Assembly: GCA_026710105.1 (NCBI GenBank)
Contig: JAPORR010000074.1
Span: 1-34,902, forward strand
From: Alphaproteobacteria bacterium
GTDB lineage: Bacteria > Pseudomonadota > Alphaproteobacteria > Bin95
DNA: 34,902 nt
Direction: 5' to 3'
Made by a program: the position numbers and the translations under genes. Each line of letters starts with the position of its first letter. Positions within the stretch are counted from its first letter, which is position 1. Below, one piece after another: positions 25,881 through 33,221 of this stretch. Under the pieces are notes generated by a model. That model saw only the letters and a program-made list of their open reading frames with translations, was not told the DNA's origin and did no database searches.

Positions 25881-28656
25881 CGAGGCCAGACACACCCTCG
25901 GACAGCAGCAGCGCCTCGATGGCTTCTACCTCCGGCAGCAAGTCAGGACTACCCAACGGGCCAGCCACCGAAAACCCGAACGGCGGCACATTTGGCCGGT
26001 CCGGGAAGGCGAGTTGACCGGCGAGGTCGACTAGACGGTGTTTCAGGTCAATCGTTCCGGAAACGCCAACCTTTCCGTCCACCAGCCTGAAGCCGACGCC
26101 AGTGGGCTGGATGATACCATCCTTGATGCGGGCCTCCATATGGCCTGAAACGAGCGCTCCACTTCCCGAAACAAGAGCCTGCCGCAGCTGACGCAGCAAT
26201 GCAGCAGCGTTCGGCGCTTCATCGAACGCACTTTGTGCGGCAACAGGATCGATGCCGTTCAGCCGTCCACCGGCGAATTCAAGCCGTGCTCTGCCAGCGA
26301 GTGTGGAGACAAGGTCGTAAGGGCTTTGCCCTTCTGCCACGAGGTCGAGGATCATATCGGTCCGCGCGCCGCTAGGACCCCAACTCACGTGTTGCGGAAG
26401 GACAGCGTCATGCAGTTCCAAGTCGAGCCGCGCATACCCCTCAGCAGCCAGATAGCCGCCGTCGAATGCAAGCCGTCCGCCTCGCCACCCGGCGCGCGCC
26501 GTTTTCACCAACCAGGCTTCGGGCGACAGCGAAAGGTCGAGGTCCAGGTCTTGGAGCAACTCGCCGCCAATGCGCAGCGCCTTCGTCCTGAGGTTCAGGT
26601 CCAGGTCGAAGGCGCCGAATTGGCCGGTCTCGAACGGCCGACGCCGCCAGACCGGCACATCTTGGGGCGGTGCGGGAAAATCGAGGCGGTCAGTTGCAAG
26701 CGTGAATGCCACTGCGGGACGTTCACCCTGCAGCGAGAAGAAGCCACTGCCCTGTGTTCGGACCGTGCCGGACCGGATGTTAACATCGGCGAAATCCGCC
26801 CGGTCGCTTCTGGCCGAAACCGCTGCAGTCAAGACCGCAGAATCCGGTTCGTCGGACTGGGCCAGCCCCAGAGGCAACAGGCCTTCCAATGCGATATGTC
26901 CGTGAAAATGCGCCTGCTCGGCGAGTTCGCCCGAGAGTCGTAGCCGCCAGTCGTCGCTGCGCGCCCGGAATTCGAGCGGCAGCAAGTCAGAAAGCCCTTC
27001 GCCACGCCCCCCGAATTCGACCACACCGAGACCACGCGCAGCAACTGGCAGGGCGAAACCGAAAAGGCCGGCGCTTCGGTCGAGATCGGCTGTCCGCCCC
27101 GAAACCTGGAACGAGGTACCCGCACCGCTGAACATGCCGCTCGCCTCACCTGAAAGGCCACCCACATCCTCAAGGGTCAACCGGGACAGGATGATGCTCT
27201 TGTCCTGCTTCAATTCAGCGGCGAGTCGCACCCGAGCCGCAGGAACTCCTAACAAGCGCGTCCGGGAAAGGTCCAGATCCAGCCTGCCCGGCTGAAGGTG
27301 GCGGCCTTGTAAGACCGGCCGATAAGGGTCGAGCGGCAAACCTTCGGTCTTCAAGCGCGCATCAAACCATCCGCTCTGCCGCTGGACCCAGCCTTCTAGA
27401 CGGGCGCCGTCGAGATGTCCGTGAATATGTTCAAGCGCAAAATCGGCGTTCTCAAACCGGGACAGCAAAGCCTCCGGCGCAATGCCAATTCCTGCGAGCT
27501 GTAGCTGAGCCTGCACATCCAGACGGCGTAACCTGGCCTCTTCCACCGTACCGGGGTCGATCCCGAGCCACAGCAACAGGGCACGCAGGTTTCTGGATTT
27601 CAAGGACAAGACTGCGCTCTCATGCCCGTCTCCTGCCATTGCCACCTGCGTTCCGCCCGGCAGCGTGGCGATGAGGCGCTCCATCCAGACTCCGTCCGCG
27701 TCCTGGCGAAACGCCGCTTCGACTTTCCGCACCATCCGCTCGCCAAATTTCACGGCGTCGGCATCCAACGCCAGGCGCAGGCTTGCGTTGGATGCCAGGC
27801 CAGAAAGCTGTAGTAATAGATCTTGCCACTCATCGAACAGCAGCACATGCGTCGCGAGCTGGGCCTCAATCCCGAGCCTGTTCCACCAGTCCGCCCGGAT
27901 CGTGCCGGTGAAGCGCTGATCGGCCACTACGGCATCGATCCCGGTAAACGCCACCTCGTCAGGGCTGAACGCGACTTGGGAGGTCAGTGTGCCATCCCAT
28001 GCCGTTCCGGTGTTCGCGCGCATATCGAGGCGCCCGGAAAAGACAAAACCAGCCGCAGCATCTTCCTCGATCGTCCCGACCGCCGTCGCCTCCACGGCTG
28101 CGTCCTCGACCGAGACGGTAAGCGGCATGTGGCCTCGCCATTTCCCGGCGGAGGCTGCGATCCGAAAGCCGCGTCCTTCCAACGCCACATGCGCTTTCAG
28201 ACGATAGGGTCCTTGCGGCCCTCTGGCCGTCAGCAGTGCCGTCTCTATTGTCACGACCGCATCCCCGAAGATGATGCGGCTATCTTCGATATGGATACGC
28301 CTGATCGATAATGGCGGCAGTGGCCTTATCAGTCCCCGGTCGAAGGTTAACTCGGCACCGGAAAACACCAGTGCCTTGATCTCAAGGCTGCCGGCAAGCA
28401 GGGCCCCAATATCGAGAACCGCCTTCGCCTCTCGCACTCTGATATCGATGGCAGAGACATCGCCCACTGTTATAACAGGCCTCGGCAACAAGTCGAGCCG
28501 GATCGGGCCATCTAGCACAACCGCCCGGCCCAGCGCTTCCTGAAGACGTGGCTCCAGATGCGACCAGTCGAGCGCGCGCGGTCCTTGCCATGCCGCGACT
28601 GCCAAGCCGCCCGCCGTCAGCAGGATAGCGATCACGATAACGGCAAGTCTGCGCAT
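25861..28656 (-). CDS. AsmA-family envelope protein
   Basis: The 931-residue protein starts with an uncleaved-looking membrane helix (about 4-24, LAVIVIAILLTAGGLAVAAW). The AsmA N-terminal motif follows (ALGRAVVLDGPIRLDLLPRPVITVGDV). A long, beta-rich body of repeating hydrophobic patterns leads to a C-terminal AsmA_2-like part (RLNGIDP, GSGALVSGHMEARIKDGII, VGVSGTIDLKHRLVDLAG). AsmA/TamB/YhdP-type proteins are thought to bridge the envelope and affect phospholipid transport to the outer membrane. Its 3' end overlaps the threonine ammonia-lyase gene tail to tail by 20 nt. It diverges from the DUF4169 gene by 36 nt. Confidence 0.88.
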   Translation of the reverse strand: MRRLAVIVIAILLTAGGLAVAAWQGPRALDWSHLEPRLQEALGRAVVLDGPIRLDLLPRPVITVGDVSAIDIRVREAKAVLDIGALLAGSLEIKALVFSGAELTFDRGLIRPLPPLSIRRIHIEDSRIIFGDAVVTIETALLTARGPQGPYRLKAHVALEGRGFRIAASAGKWRGHMPLTVSVEDAAVEATAVGTIEEDAAAGFVFSGRLDMRANTGTAWDGTLTSQVAFSPDEVAFTGIDAVVADQRFTGTIRADWWNRLGIEAQLATHVLLFDEWQDLLLQLSGLASNASLRLALDADAVKFGERMVRKVEAAFRQDADGVWMERLIATLPGGTQVAMAGDGHESAVLSLKSRNLRALLLWLGIDPGTVEEARLRRLDVQAQLQLAGIGIAPEALLSRFENADFALEHIHGHLDGARLEGWVQRQSGWFDARLKTEGLPLDPYRPVLQGRHLQPGRLDLDLSRTRLLGVPAARVRLAAELKQDKSIILSRLTLEDVGGLSGEASGMFSGAGTSFQVSGRTADLDRSAGLFGFALPVAARGLGVVEFGGRGEGLSDLLPLEFRARSDDWRLRLSGELAEQAHFHGHIALEGLLPLGLAQSDEPDSAVLTAAVSARSDRADFADVNIRSGTVRTQGSGFFSLQGERPAVAFTLATDRLDFPAPPQDVPVWRRRPFETGQFGAFDLDLNLRTKALRIGGELLQDLDLDLSLSPEAWLVKTARAGWRGGRLAFDGGYLAAEGYARLDLELHDAVLPQHVSWGPSGARTDMILDLVAEGQSPYDLVSTLAGRARLEFAGGRLNGIDPVAAQSAFDEAPNAAALLRQLRQALVSGSGALVSGHMEARIKDGIIQPTGVGFRLVDGKVGVSGTIDLKHRLVDLAGQLAFPDRPNVPPFGFSVAGPLGSPDLLPEVEAIEALLLSEGVSGLVRPNAN

Positions 28657-28692
28657 TGCGCTCCGGCAGTGATAGGGTCTGGTTTGACGAGA

Positions 28693-28893
28693 ATGCGAAA
28701 TCTACACGAAGCGGACAGACTGTTGGCGGATATCATCAATCTCAACAAAGCCCGGAAGGCGGCAGACCGCGCGCGGCGAAAAGACAAGGCGAAAGAGCGG
28801 CGCGCCCCACAGAACGGATCCCGCCCGGACGCCCGGCGCCGCGAACGGGCACTCGACGGCAAACGTCTCGATCCCCCGCCGGATAGCGTCTAA
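28693..28893 (+). CDS. Small DUF4169-family protein
   Basis: This is a very basic small protein of 66 residues from the ATG at 28693. Its core IINLNKARKAADRARRKDKA and its end RALDGKRLDPPP match the DUF4169 pattern seen in alphaproteobacteria. Typical members begin M-A-D/E-I-I-N-L-N, and here the codon before ADIINLN is a TTG (28723). The true start may therefore be this TTG, giving 56 residues. Neither start has a strong Shine-Dalgarno. The function is unknown; the charge suggests nucleic-acid or ribosome contact, which is inference. Confidence 0.72.
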   Translation: MRNLHEADRLLADIINLNKARKAADRARRKDKAKERRAPQNGSRPDARRRERALDGKRLDPPPDSV

Positions 28894-28996
28894 AGATCTC
28901 GGCGGCCAACACGCCTAGCAATCTTTCCAATTTTTCACTTGATGTGCCCCGCCCGACCGGGTGCCAATTCGGTGGTGCGGGTCTTTGACGAGCATG

Positions 28997-29010
28997 CGGG
29001 GACAACCCCG
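28997..29010. repeat. Small GC hairpin in the SbmA-like gene leader
   Basis: CGGGG and CCCCG flank an ACAA loop as a perfect 5-bp stem, ending 23 nt upstream of the ATG at 29034 and just before the GGAGGA ribosome site. It may tune initiation or be incidental. Confidence 0.3.
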
Positions 29011-29033
29011 ATGATTTCCGGAGGAACAGACAC

Positions 29034-30050
29034 ATGTTTCGATCCTTTTTTGGCAACCGCCGCTGGATGCACTGGTCCCTGCTCGGCAGTATCCTGATTC
29101 TGGGCGTCACCTGGTATAAGGTCCAACTCGATGTACGCATCAACGAATGGTTTGGGGACTTCTACGATACGCTCCAGCAAGCGCTGACTGAACCTGGTTC
29201 CATTACCTTCGATGAATTCCTCAGTAAATGCCTGACATTCGCGGAAATCGCGGCGGTCTACATCGTGATCGCTGTCTTATTAGAATTCTTTGTGCGCCAC
29301 TATGTTTTTCGCTGGCGCACGGCGATGAACGACTACTACATGTTTCATTGGCAGAAATTACGCCATATTGAGGGTGCCGCGCAGCGGGTCCAGGAGGACA
29401 CGATGCGCTTTGCCCGTATTGTCGAGGGGTTGGGCGTTGCCTTCATGCGCTCGGTCATGACGTTGTTCGCATTCCTGCCGCTTCTCTGGGGATTGAGCGC
29501 AAATGTGACGGAATTACCCTGGATCGGTCCGGTCGATCATTCACTTGTCTGGCTTGCGATTATCTCTGCCGCGGCAGGCACCGTGCTGCTGGCGGTTGTC
29601 GGCATCAAGCTGCCGGGCTTGGAATTCAACAACCAGAAGGTCGAAGCGGCTTATCGTAAGGAGCTAGTCTATGGCGAAGACGCACAGGAGCGAGCGGAAC
29701 CCCAGACGGTGCTCGAATTATTCACCGATGTACGCCGCAATTACTTCCGCTTGTTTCTTCATTACATGTATTTTGACATTGCCAAATGGTCCTACCTCCA
29801 GTTCGGCGTCATGGTGCCATACATCATGATGGGTCCGACCATTGTGTCAGGCGTCATCACACTCGGCGTGCTTCAGCAGATCCTGCGTGCCTTCGACCGG
29901 GTCGAGGGATCCTTCCAGTTTCTGGTGAATTCCTGGTCGACAATTGTCGAGCTTATGTCGATCTACAAGCGCCTCAAGGCCTTCGAGAGTGCCATCCTCA
30001 ACCCGTCATCGGACATGGCCGGAGGCGCGCCCGCACATGTCGGAAGCTAA
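29034..30050 (+). CDS. SbmA/BacA-family peptide transporter, N-terminally short
   Basis: The inner-membrane protein is 338 residues and very similar to E. coli SbmA, the proton-driven importer of peptide antibiotics (BacA in rhizobia). Shared blocks are HYVFRWRTAMNDYYM, HIEGAAQRVQEDTMRFA, VGIKLPGLEFNNQ, VEAAYRKELVYGED, NYFRLFLHYMYFDIA and NSWSTIVELMSIYKRLKAFE. At least five hydrophobic segments are visible. E. coli SbmA has about 406 residues. This protein lines up from about residue 80 of SbmA and lacks the first two membrane segments. The start is well supported by GGAGGA 8 nt before the ATG, and no homologous frame was seen upstream, so the short form appears real. It lacks any ATPase domain. 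Confidence 0.9.
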   Translation: MFRSFFGNRRWMHWSLLGSILILGVTWYKVQLDVRINEWFGDFYDTLQQALTEPGSITFDEFLSKCLTFAEIAAVYIVIAVLLEFFVRHYVFRWRTAMNDYYMFHWQKLRHIEGAAQRVQEDTMRFARIVEGLGVAFMRSVMTLFAFLPLLWGLSANVTELPWIGPVDHSLVWLAIISAAAGTVLLAVVGIKLPGLEFNNQKVEAAYRKELVYGEDAQERAEPQTVLELFTDVRRNYFRLFLHYMYFDIAKWSYLQFGVMVPYIMMGPTIVSGVITLGVLQQILRAFDRVEGSFQFLVNSWSTIVELMSIYKRLKAFESAILNPSSDMAGGAPAHVGS

Positions 30051-30116
30051 GCGGCTTGCAGCGAGACAGCGCCTGCGCCATGGTCCGCGCCGCGTCGCAG
30101 TCGGGGAACAGTAAAG

Positions 30117-30452
30117 GTGACAATTACGTTCGAGGATTTTCTGAAAGTCGACATCCGGGTCGGCACCGTGACACGTGCGGAGCCCTATCCGGAAGCGCGC
30201 CGCCCGGCGCTCAAGATCTGGGTCGATTTTGGTCCCGAGATTGGCGAACGCAAGACCTCTGCCCAGCTTACAGCTCACTACGCACCGGAGACACTAATCG
30301 GTCGACAGGTCGCGGGCGTAGTCAATTTCCCAGCGAAGCAGATTGGCAAGTTCATGTCGGAAGTGCTGGTGCTGGGCTTCCCGGATCAGGACGGTGAAGT
30401 CGTTCTGGTTGCCCCGGAGCGCCCGGTCCCTGATGGTGGGCGCATGTTTTGA
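30117..30452 (+). CDS. csaA: CsaA-like tRNA-binding-domain protein
   Basis: The 111-residue protein is a single OB-fold EMAP-II/Arc1p-type tRNA-binding domain: FLKVDIRVGTVTRAEPYPEAR, KIWVDFGPEIGERKTSAQLT, VAGVVNFPAKQIGKFMSEVLVLG. This is the full length of the CsaA family, which has been tied to chaperone and export-related activity and tRNA binding. The start is a GTG in a gtaaaggtg context. The gene is 66 nt after the SbmA-like gene. Confidence 0.9.
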   Translation: MTITFEDFLKVDIRVGTVTRAEPYPEARRPALKIWVDFGPEIGERKTSAQLTAHYAPETLIGRQVAGVVNFPAKQIGKFMSEVLVLGFPDQDGEVVLVAPERPVPDGGRMF

Positions 30453-30550
30453 AGTGGGGTGATGCTTGCGGTGCATCCGGTGGCAACTAGCCCGCTTGTG
30501 TCAGCGACACTAAGGCCGTAGCTTCGCTTGCGGAGGCGAGAGAGGACGCC

Positions 30551-31720
30551 ATGCGGATCAACATAACTGACCGGGACCGCGCCTTCCGCAAAGAGGTGCG
30601 TGGATTCATCCGCGAGCGGCTGCCAAAGAATGTGCGCGACAAGGTCAGGGATGGCAGCCTGTTGGCACGCGAGGAGGTTGTCGGCTGGATGCGCGCTCTG
30701 TCCGAACGCGGCTGGATATGTCCGAATTGGCCGGAAGAGGCCGGCGGTCCGGGCTGGACGCCAGCGCAGAAGTTTATCTTCGAGGAGGAAAGCTACGCCG
30801 CCTGCGCGCCAGGGCCAGTGCCCTTCGGTCCGCAAATGGTGGGCCCTGTACTGCTCGCCTTCGGTACGGAGGCACAGAAGGCGCGCCATCTTCCGGGCAT
30901 CCTCTCCAGCGAGGTTATCTGGTGCCAGGCCTATTCCGAACCAAATTCGGGCTCGGACCTGGCATCGCTCAAGTGCCGTGCAGTACGCGACGGCGATCAT
31001 TACGTGGTTAACGGCCGCAAAGTATGGACAACAAATGCCGACTGGGCCGACTGGTGTTTCGCATTGGTGCGCACGGACAGTTCTGGCAAGAAACAGGACG
31101 GCATCTCCGTCCTGCTGATCGACATGAACCTACCCGGTGTCTCAGTGCGCCCGATTGAGCGCTTCAGCCGCATGTCGGACTTCAACGAGATTGTCCTTGA
31201 TGATGTCCGCGTACCGGTTTCGGAACGAATCTACCATGAAGGCAAGGGCTGGACCTGCGCCAAATACCTGCTTGGGCACGAACGCTCCGGCACGGCTGGG
31301 ATCGGGCTCTGCCGCCAGCGCCTCGACCGGCTAGAGGAAATCGATGATGGGCGGGAGCCGGACTTCTCTCGCCGCATCGCAAAGACAGGCGCGGCGCTTG
31401 AGGACCTGCGATGGTCCTATCTGCGTATGGTGGCGTCTAAGGAGGCGGATGACGAGATCGGCCCAGAGGCCTCGCTACTCAAGATTCGTGGCACCGAAAT
31501 CCAGCAGGACGTGATGGCGCTGCTGATGGAGGCACAGGGCTATTTCGCGCATCCCTTCATTGAGCGCGCGCTCGACCAGGGCTGGAACGAACCCCCTATC
31601 GGGCCGCGCGAGGCGGCGGGCGCCACCGCCTTCTATTTCGATTGGCGCAAAGCCTCTATCTATGGTGGTTCGAACGAAATCCAGCGCAATATCATCGCCA
31701 AAGCCGTTCTCGGCCTCTAG
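30551..31720 (+). CDS. Acyl-CoA dehydrogenase, first of an adjacent pair
   Basis: The 389-residue acyl-CoA dehydrogenase has QAYSEPNSGSDLASL in the flavin-binding middle domain, VNGRKVWTTNADWADW, a GHERSG stretch, and the C-terminal YGGSNEIQRNIIAKAVLGL. At the position of the usual catalytic Glu (YEGT in medium-chain enzymes) it has Gly (YGGS). The base may lie elsewhere, for example the Glu in GHERS, or be supplied by the partner. It is followed 38 nt later by a second family member on the same strand. Such pairs in actinobacteria form alpha2beta2 enzymes acting on steroid side chains; that role here is inference. An agagga site precedes the ATG. Confidence 0.9.
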   Translation: MRINITDRDRAFRKEVRGFIRERLPKNVRDKVRDGSLLAREEVVGWMRALSERGWICPNWPEEAGGPGWTPAQKFIFEEESYAACAPGPVPFGPQMVGPVLLAFGTEAQKARHLPGILSSEVIWCQAYSEPNSGSDLASLKCRAVRDGDHYVVNGRKVWTTNADWADWCFALVRTDSSGKKQDGISVLLIDMNLPGVSVRPIERFSRMSDFNEIVLDDVRVPVSERIYHEGKGWTCAKYLLGHERSGTAGIGLCRQRLDRLEEIDDGREPDFSRRIAKTGAALEDLRWSYLRMVASKEADDEIGPEASLLKIRGTEIQQDVMALLMEAQGYFAHPFIERALDQGWNEPPIGPREAAGATAFYFDWRKASIYGGSNEIQRNIIAKAVLGL

Positions 31721-31758
31721 ACGGCGCGCGAGAACGGAAAGGAACAGGGGACAAGGTC

Positions 31759-32883
31759 ATGGACTTCGACTATTCCGAGGACCAGAAACTCCTGCAGGAG
31801 AGTATGCAGCGCTTCGTGCGCGAGAACTATAGCTTCGAGGCACGGCGCGCATTGGTCGCCACCGAGCAGGGCTATTCCGACGCACATTGGACCCGGTTCG
31901 CGGAGCTCGGTTGGCTCGGCATCCCCTTCCCGGAAGAATACGGTGGTCTGGGCATGTCCGGTGTCGAGACGATGGTGGTCATGGAGGCGATTGGCAGCGG
32001 GCTGGTGGCAGAGCCCTATCTCTCCACTGTGATACTGGGCGGCGGCGCGGTGTCAGCAGCTGGGTCAGACGCGCAGAAGGACGAAATCCTGCCTGCCATC
32101 GCGGAAGGCAGATGTAAACTCGCCTTCGCCTTCGCCGAGCGTCAGGCACGCTACAACCTTCAAGATGTCGAGATGCGCGCCGTGGCCGAGAACGGCAACT
32201 ACAGGCTATCCGGCACCAAGAGTGTCGTGTTCGGCGCGCCGACAGCGGATCGGTTCGTTGTCTCGGCCCGCACGGGCGGCGGTTCGCGGGATGCAGCGGG
32301 CATCACCCTCTTCCTCGTTGCCGCGGATGCGCCCGGACTTTCCGTGCGCAGCTATCCAACGGCAGACGGTCTCCGGGCCGGGGAGGTAATGCTCGACAAC
32401 ACGCCGGCTGAGGGTGTGCTCGGCGAGGTGGATAGCGCGCTCACGACTATTGAGGAGGTCGTGGACCGGGCAATTGCGGCGGTCGCGGCGGAAGCTGTTG
32501 GCCTGATGGGCGCGCTCAATGACATGACGCTCGAATATCTCAAGACGCGCGAGCAGTTCGGCCAGCCCATCGGGCGGTTCCAGGTGCTCCAGCACCGCAT
32601 GGTGGATATGTTTATTGCGCATGAGGAAGCGAAATCGATGGCGATGATGGCAGCCATGCGCATCGACGAGGATGATCCTGGTGTCCGCAAGAAGGCCATG
32701 TCTGCTACTAAGGTGCAGATCGGTAAATCGGCTCGCTTCATCGGCCAGCAATCGATCCAGCTGCATGGCGGCATCGGCATGACCGACGAATATGCCGCAG
32801 GCCACTATTTCAAGCGCCTCACCATGATCGACCGCAGTTTCGGCGACAGCGACTACCATCTCAGGCGTTACGCCGCACTGTAA
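31759..32883 (+). CDS. Acyl-CoA dehydrogenase, second of an adjacent pair
   Basis: The 374-residue protein begins MDFDYSEDQKLLQESMQRFV, a typical family N terminus; upstream in-frame codons were discarded because they lie within the preceding gene. It has PFPEEYGGLGMSGVETMVV, KSVVFGAPTADRFVVSART, EQFGQPIGRFQVLQHRMVDM and LHGGIGMTDEYAAGHYFKR. The end reads YFKRLTMIDRSFGDSDYHLRRYA, without the usual EGTxxIxR block that holds the catalytic Glu. The middle domain lacks the common TEPxxGSD motif, instead showing FAFAERQARYN. Both features fit a partner subunit of a heteromeric acyl-CoA dehydrogenase. The stop is followed directly by foreign-looking DNA. Confidence 0.88.
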   Translation: MDFDYSEDQKLLQESMQRFVRENYSFEARRALVATEQGYSDAHWTRFAELGWLGIPFPEEYGGLGMSGVETMVVMEAIGSGLVAEPYLSTVILGGGAVSAAGSDAQKDEILPAIAEGRCKLAFAFAERQARYNLQDVEMRAVAENGNYRLSGTKSVVFGAPTADRFVVSARTGGGSRDAAGITLFLVAADAPGLSVRSYPTADGLRAGEVMLDNTPAEGVLGEVDSALTTIEEVVDRAIAAVAAEAVGLMGALNDMTLEYLKTREQFGQPIGRFQVLQHRMVDMFIAHEEAKSMAMMAAMRIDEDDPGVRKKAMSATKVQIGKSARFIGQQSIQLHGGIGMTDEYAAGHYFKRLTMIDRSFGDSDYHLRRYAAL

Positions 32884-32891
32884 GCTCAACT

Positions 32892-33221
32892 TTGTGCATT
32901 ATGTTGCGACGCAGAAGGTGTAGTGCATGCCCTTACTACTCTGCATGGGTAACACAGCAGAAATTGAAGCAGTCCGAACATACTGGAACTGTCTTTGGTG
33001 CTATTAACAAGAGACAATTCAAAGCTCTATGCGTTATGGAACCAACATCTGAAATCATCGCGAACTTCAATGACCAAATTGATCCCCTTGATGATCATAT
33101 CAAGAAGAATGTTGCAGAGAGTCGAACCCTAATCCAAACCCGTGACCTTCTTCTGCCGAAGCTCATGTCGGGCGAACTCTGCCTCCAGGAGTCCAAAGCC
33201 GCGGTGAAGGCGGTCGCGTGA
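32892..33221 (+). pseudogene. hsdS: C-terminal remnant of a type I restriction specificity subunit (HsdS)
   Basis: The open frame from about 32892 to the TGA at 33219-33221 encodes about 109 residues. From the YYSAW segment onward it resembles the C-terminal end of HsdS, the DNA-recognition subunit of type I restriction-modification enzymes: SEHTGTVFGAINKRQFKAL, then the conserved-helix end NVAESRTLIQTRDLLLPKLM followed by SGEL. Both target-recognition domains and the first conserved region are missing, so it cannot specify DNA binding. The first 15 or so residues do not look like HsdS. Composition is about 41 % GC over 32941-33120 by hand count, well below neighbouring genes. The remnant starts 8 nt after the acyl-CoA dehydrogenase stop, marking a sharp junction. 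Confidence 0.8.

Noticed and set aside
32884-32930. Short plus-strand frame LNFVHYVATQKV after the acyl-CoA dehydrogenase stop as more HsdS
   Set aside because: It is in a different frame from the HsdS remnant, is only a dozen codons long and has no convincing match.
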